Below are positions 44,952 to 45,620 of a stretch of 45,620 nt of DNA, piece by piece. The stretch spans positions 1-45,620 of the forward strand of contig CALSNK010000027.1 in the NCBI GenBank assembly GCA_943787675.1. The letters run 5' to 3'. The notes under the pieces are model-generated. The model made no database searches and was not told where the DNA came from. It saw nothing but the letters and a program-made list of their open reading frames with translations. Position 1 is the stretch's first letter; every line of letters begins with the position of its first letter. The translations under genes and the position numbers were made by a program. This DNA is from an uncultured Pseudomonadales bacterium. GTDB lineage: Bacteria; Pseudomonadota; Gammaproteobacteria; Pseudomonadales; Porticoccaceae.

Positions 44952-45458
44952 TTATTTTGGCTTCTGGTCGCTTTTCTGATCCCGGGCTTGGCTATCAATG
45001 CTCTTTTCATTAAGAGAACCTTCATCGACAGCCTCGCCTTCAATGATGTCGCCGCTCTGCATACCCTGCTGATAATGAAAACCTCTGGCTTGCCCGCCCA
45101 TTGGCGCCACGACCATTTTGCTGATTAAGCGGCTGACAAAAAGCGCCCTAATGGGTGGAATTAACCCGGCAAAGCCAATAACGTCGGTGATAAAACCGGG
45201 TGTCAGCAGCAGCGCACCAGAGACTGCCAGAATAATGCCCTCGACAATTTCCTGGGCCGGCACTGTACCCTCTTCGAGTTTCCGCTGACCCCGCCACAGC
45301 GTCTCAAAACCCTGCTCGCGCAACAGCTTGGCACCGACAACGGCAGTCAACAGCACTAGGCCAATGGTGGCCATGGCGCCTATTTCAGTACCCACGGTAA
45401 TTAATAGCCACATCTCTACCACGGGCATCACGACAAACAGTAAAAATAGAAAACGCAT
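44952..45458 (-). CDS. fxsA: FxsA family membrane protein
   Basis: 168 aa. It begins MRFLFLLFVVMPVVEMWLLI and has about four membrane helices. The family core is GAMATIGLVLLTAVVGAKLLREQG, GIILAVSGALLLTPGFITDVIG and LIPPIRAL. A charged C-terminal tail follows. FxsA in E. coli was named for suppressing F-plasmid exclusion of phage T7. It precedes groSL on the same strand, but the heat-shock promoter lies between. Confidence 0.93.
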   Translation of the reverse strand: MRFLFLLFVVMPVVEMWLLITVGTEIGAMATIGLVLLTAVVGAKLLREQGFETLWRGQRKLEEGTVPAQEIVEGIILAVSGALLLTPGFITDVIGFAGLIPPIRALFVSRLISKMVVAPMGGQARGFHYQQGMQSGDIIEGEAVDEGSLNEKSIDSQARDQKSDQKPK

Positions 45459-45572
45459 AGTGATTCCTTGGTTAGCTCGTCTCTTTATATCGAGTTATAT
45501 CGAGCAGTATCAGGGAGTATTGGGGTAGTTTCCACTATTTCAACATCTGACGGAATAGCGTAGTCTTCGCCC

Positions 45573-45620
45573 ATGAATGAGATTGAACCAGAGCAGCGGA
45601 TTTATGCCGTGTTAGCGGCC
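45573..45620 (+). CDS. Start of a divergent gene, possibly MGMT/alkyltransferase-like
   Basis: Sixteen codons from an ATG at 45573 run off the right edge: MNEIEPEQRIYAVLAA. The EQRIYAVLAA segment resembles the N-terminus of alkyltransferase-like (MGMT-family) proteins, but this is too short for certainty. No clear ribosome-binding site precedes it. It diverges from fxsA. The intervening 114 bp holds two near-identical TATATCGAG repeats (about 45487-45506). Confidence 0.35.
   Translation, partial: MNEIEPEQRIYAVLAA

Overview
The window reads as a chromosomal segment of a marine-type gammaproteobacterium, probably Cellvibrionales (SAR92/Porticoccaceae or Saccharophagus-like). The evidence is indirect: the block dsbC-hom-thrC...recJ, a fused bioH-bioC gene of the kind known from Saccharophagus and Teredinibacter, a TorF-type porin with glnK-amtB, ubiK next to comM, and sigma32-style rather than CIRCE-style signals at groES-groEL. 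No rRNA, tRNA, CRISPR array or intact insertion sequence was seen.

Layout. 1-2.46 kb: the start of an EamA transporter, recJ, and a nested tandem-repeat array. 2.46-7.2 kb: a biotin operon read leftward, bioB-bioF-bioHC-bioD-DUF3094, with a BirA-type operator lying over a sigma70 promoter. 7.2-11.7 kb: an SDR, thrC, hom and dsbC. The biotin operon and SDR therefore sit between thrC and recJ. 11.9-15.05 kb: a nitrogen cluster read leftward, porin-glnK-amtB-glnK, behind a sigma54 promoter with three helically phased NtrC-like sites. 15.1-20.1 kb: ubiK, comM, a K+ channel with a zinc-ribbon tail, and a LysE-EamA-LysE export trio. 20.1-25.3 kb: a quinone oxidoreductase, yciH, an S9 peptidase, greB, a truncated haemoglobin and pdxH. 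25.3-29.5 kb: a second SDR and the most accessory-looking part: a HigBA-like toxin-antitoxin pair, a histidine phosphatase, and an orphan HsdR_N-type nuclease followed by a small glycine-rich membrane protein. 29.5-36.3 kb: deaD, yqcC, dinG, an acyltransferase and pyrB. 36.3-42.1 kb: sbcB, an OmpA-family protein, class I fumarase, a coiled-coil protein and a PuuD-like membrane protein. 42.1-45.6 kb: a long inverted repeat, groL, groS, fxsA, and the first codons of a divergent gene.

How the genes work together. The biotin operon supplies every step from malonyl-ACP methylation (BioC) and ester cleavage (BioH) through BioF, BioD and BioB; only bioA is missing from the window. The nitrogen cluster couples an outer-membrane porin, an ammonium channel and two PII proteins under one nitrogen-responsive promoter. 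hom and thrC are consecutive and abut exactly, giving the homoserine and last threonine steps.

Three genes between 36.8 and 41.9 kb (sbcB, the coiled-coil gene, the PuuD-like gene) carry frameshifts while every other gene is intact. sbcB needs five frame changes within about 300 bp. Some of these lie in homopolymers, so local sequence error must be excluded before calling them pseudogenes. I see no clear-cut new biological system. The best candidates for a second look are the nuclease/membrane-protein pair, the 210-bp higher-order repeat, the 17-bp-armed inverted repeat beside groL, and the phased NtrC array.
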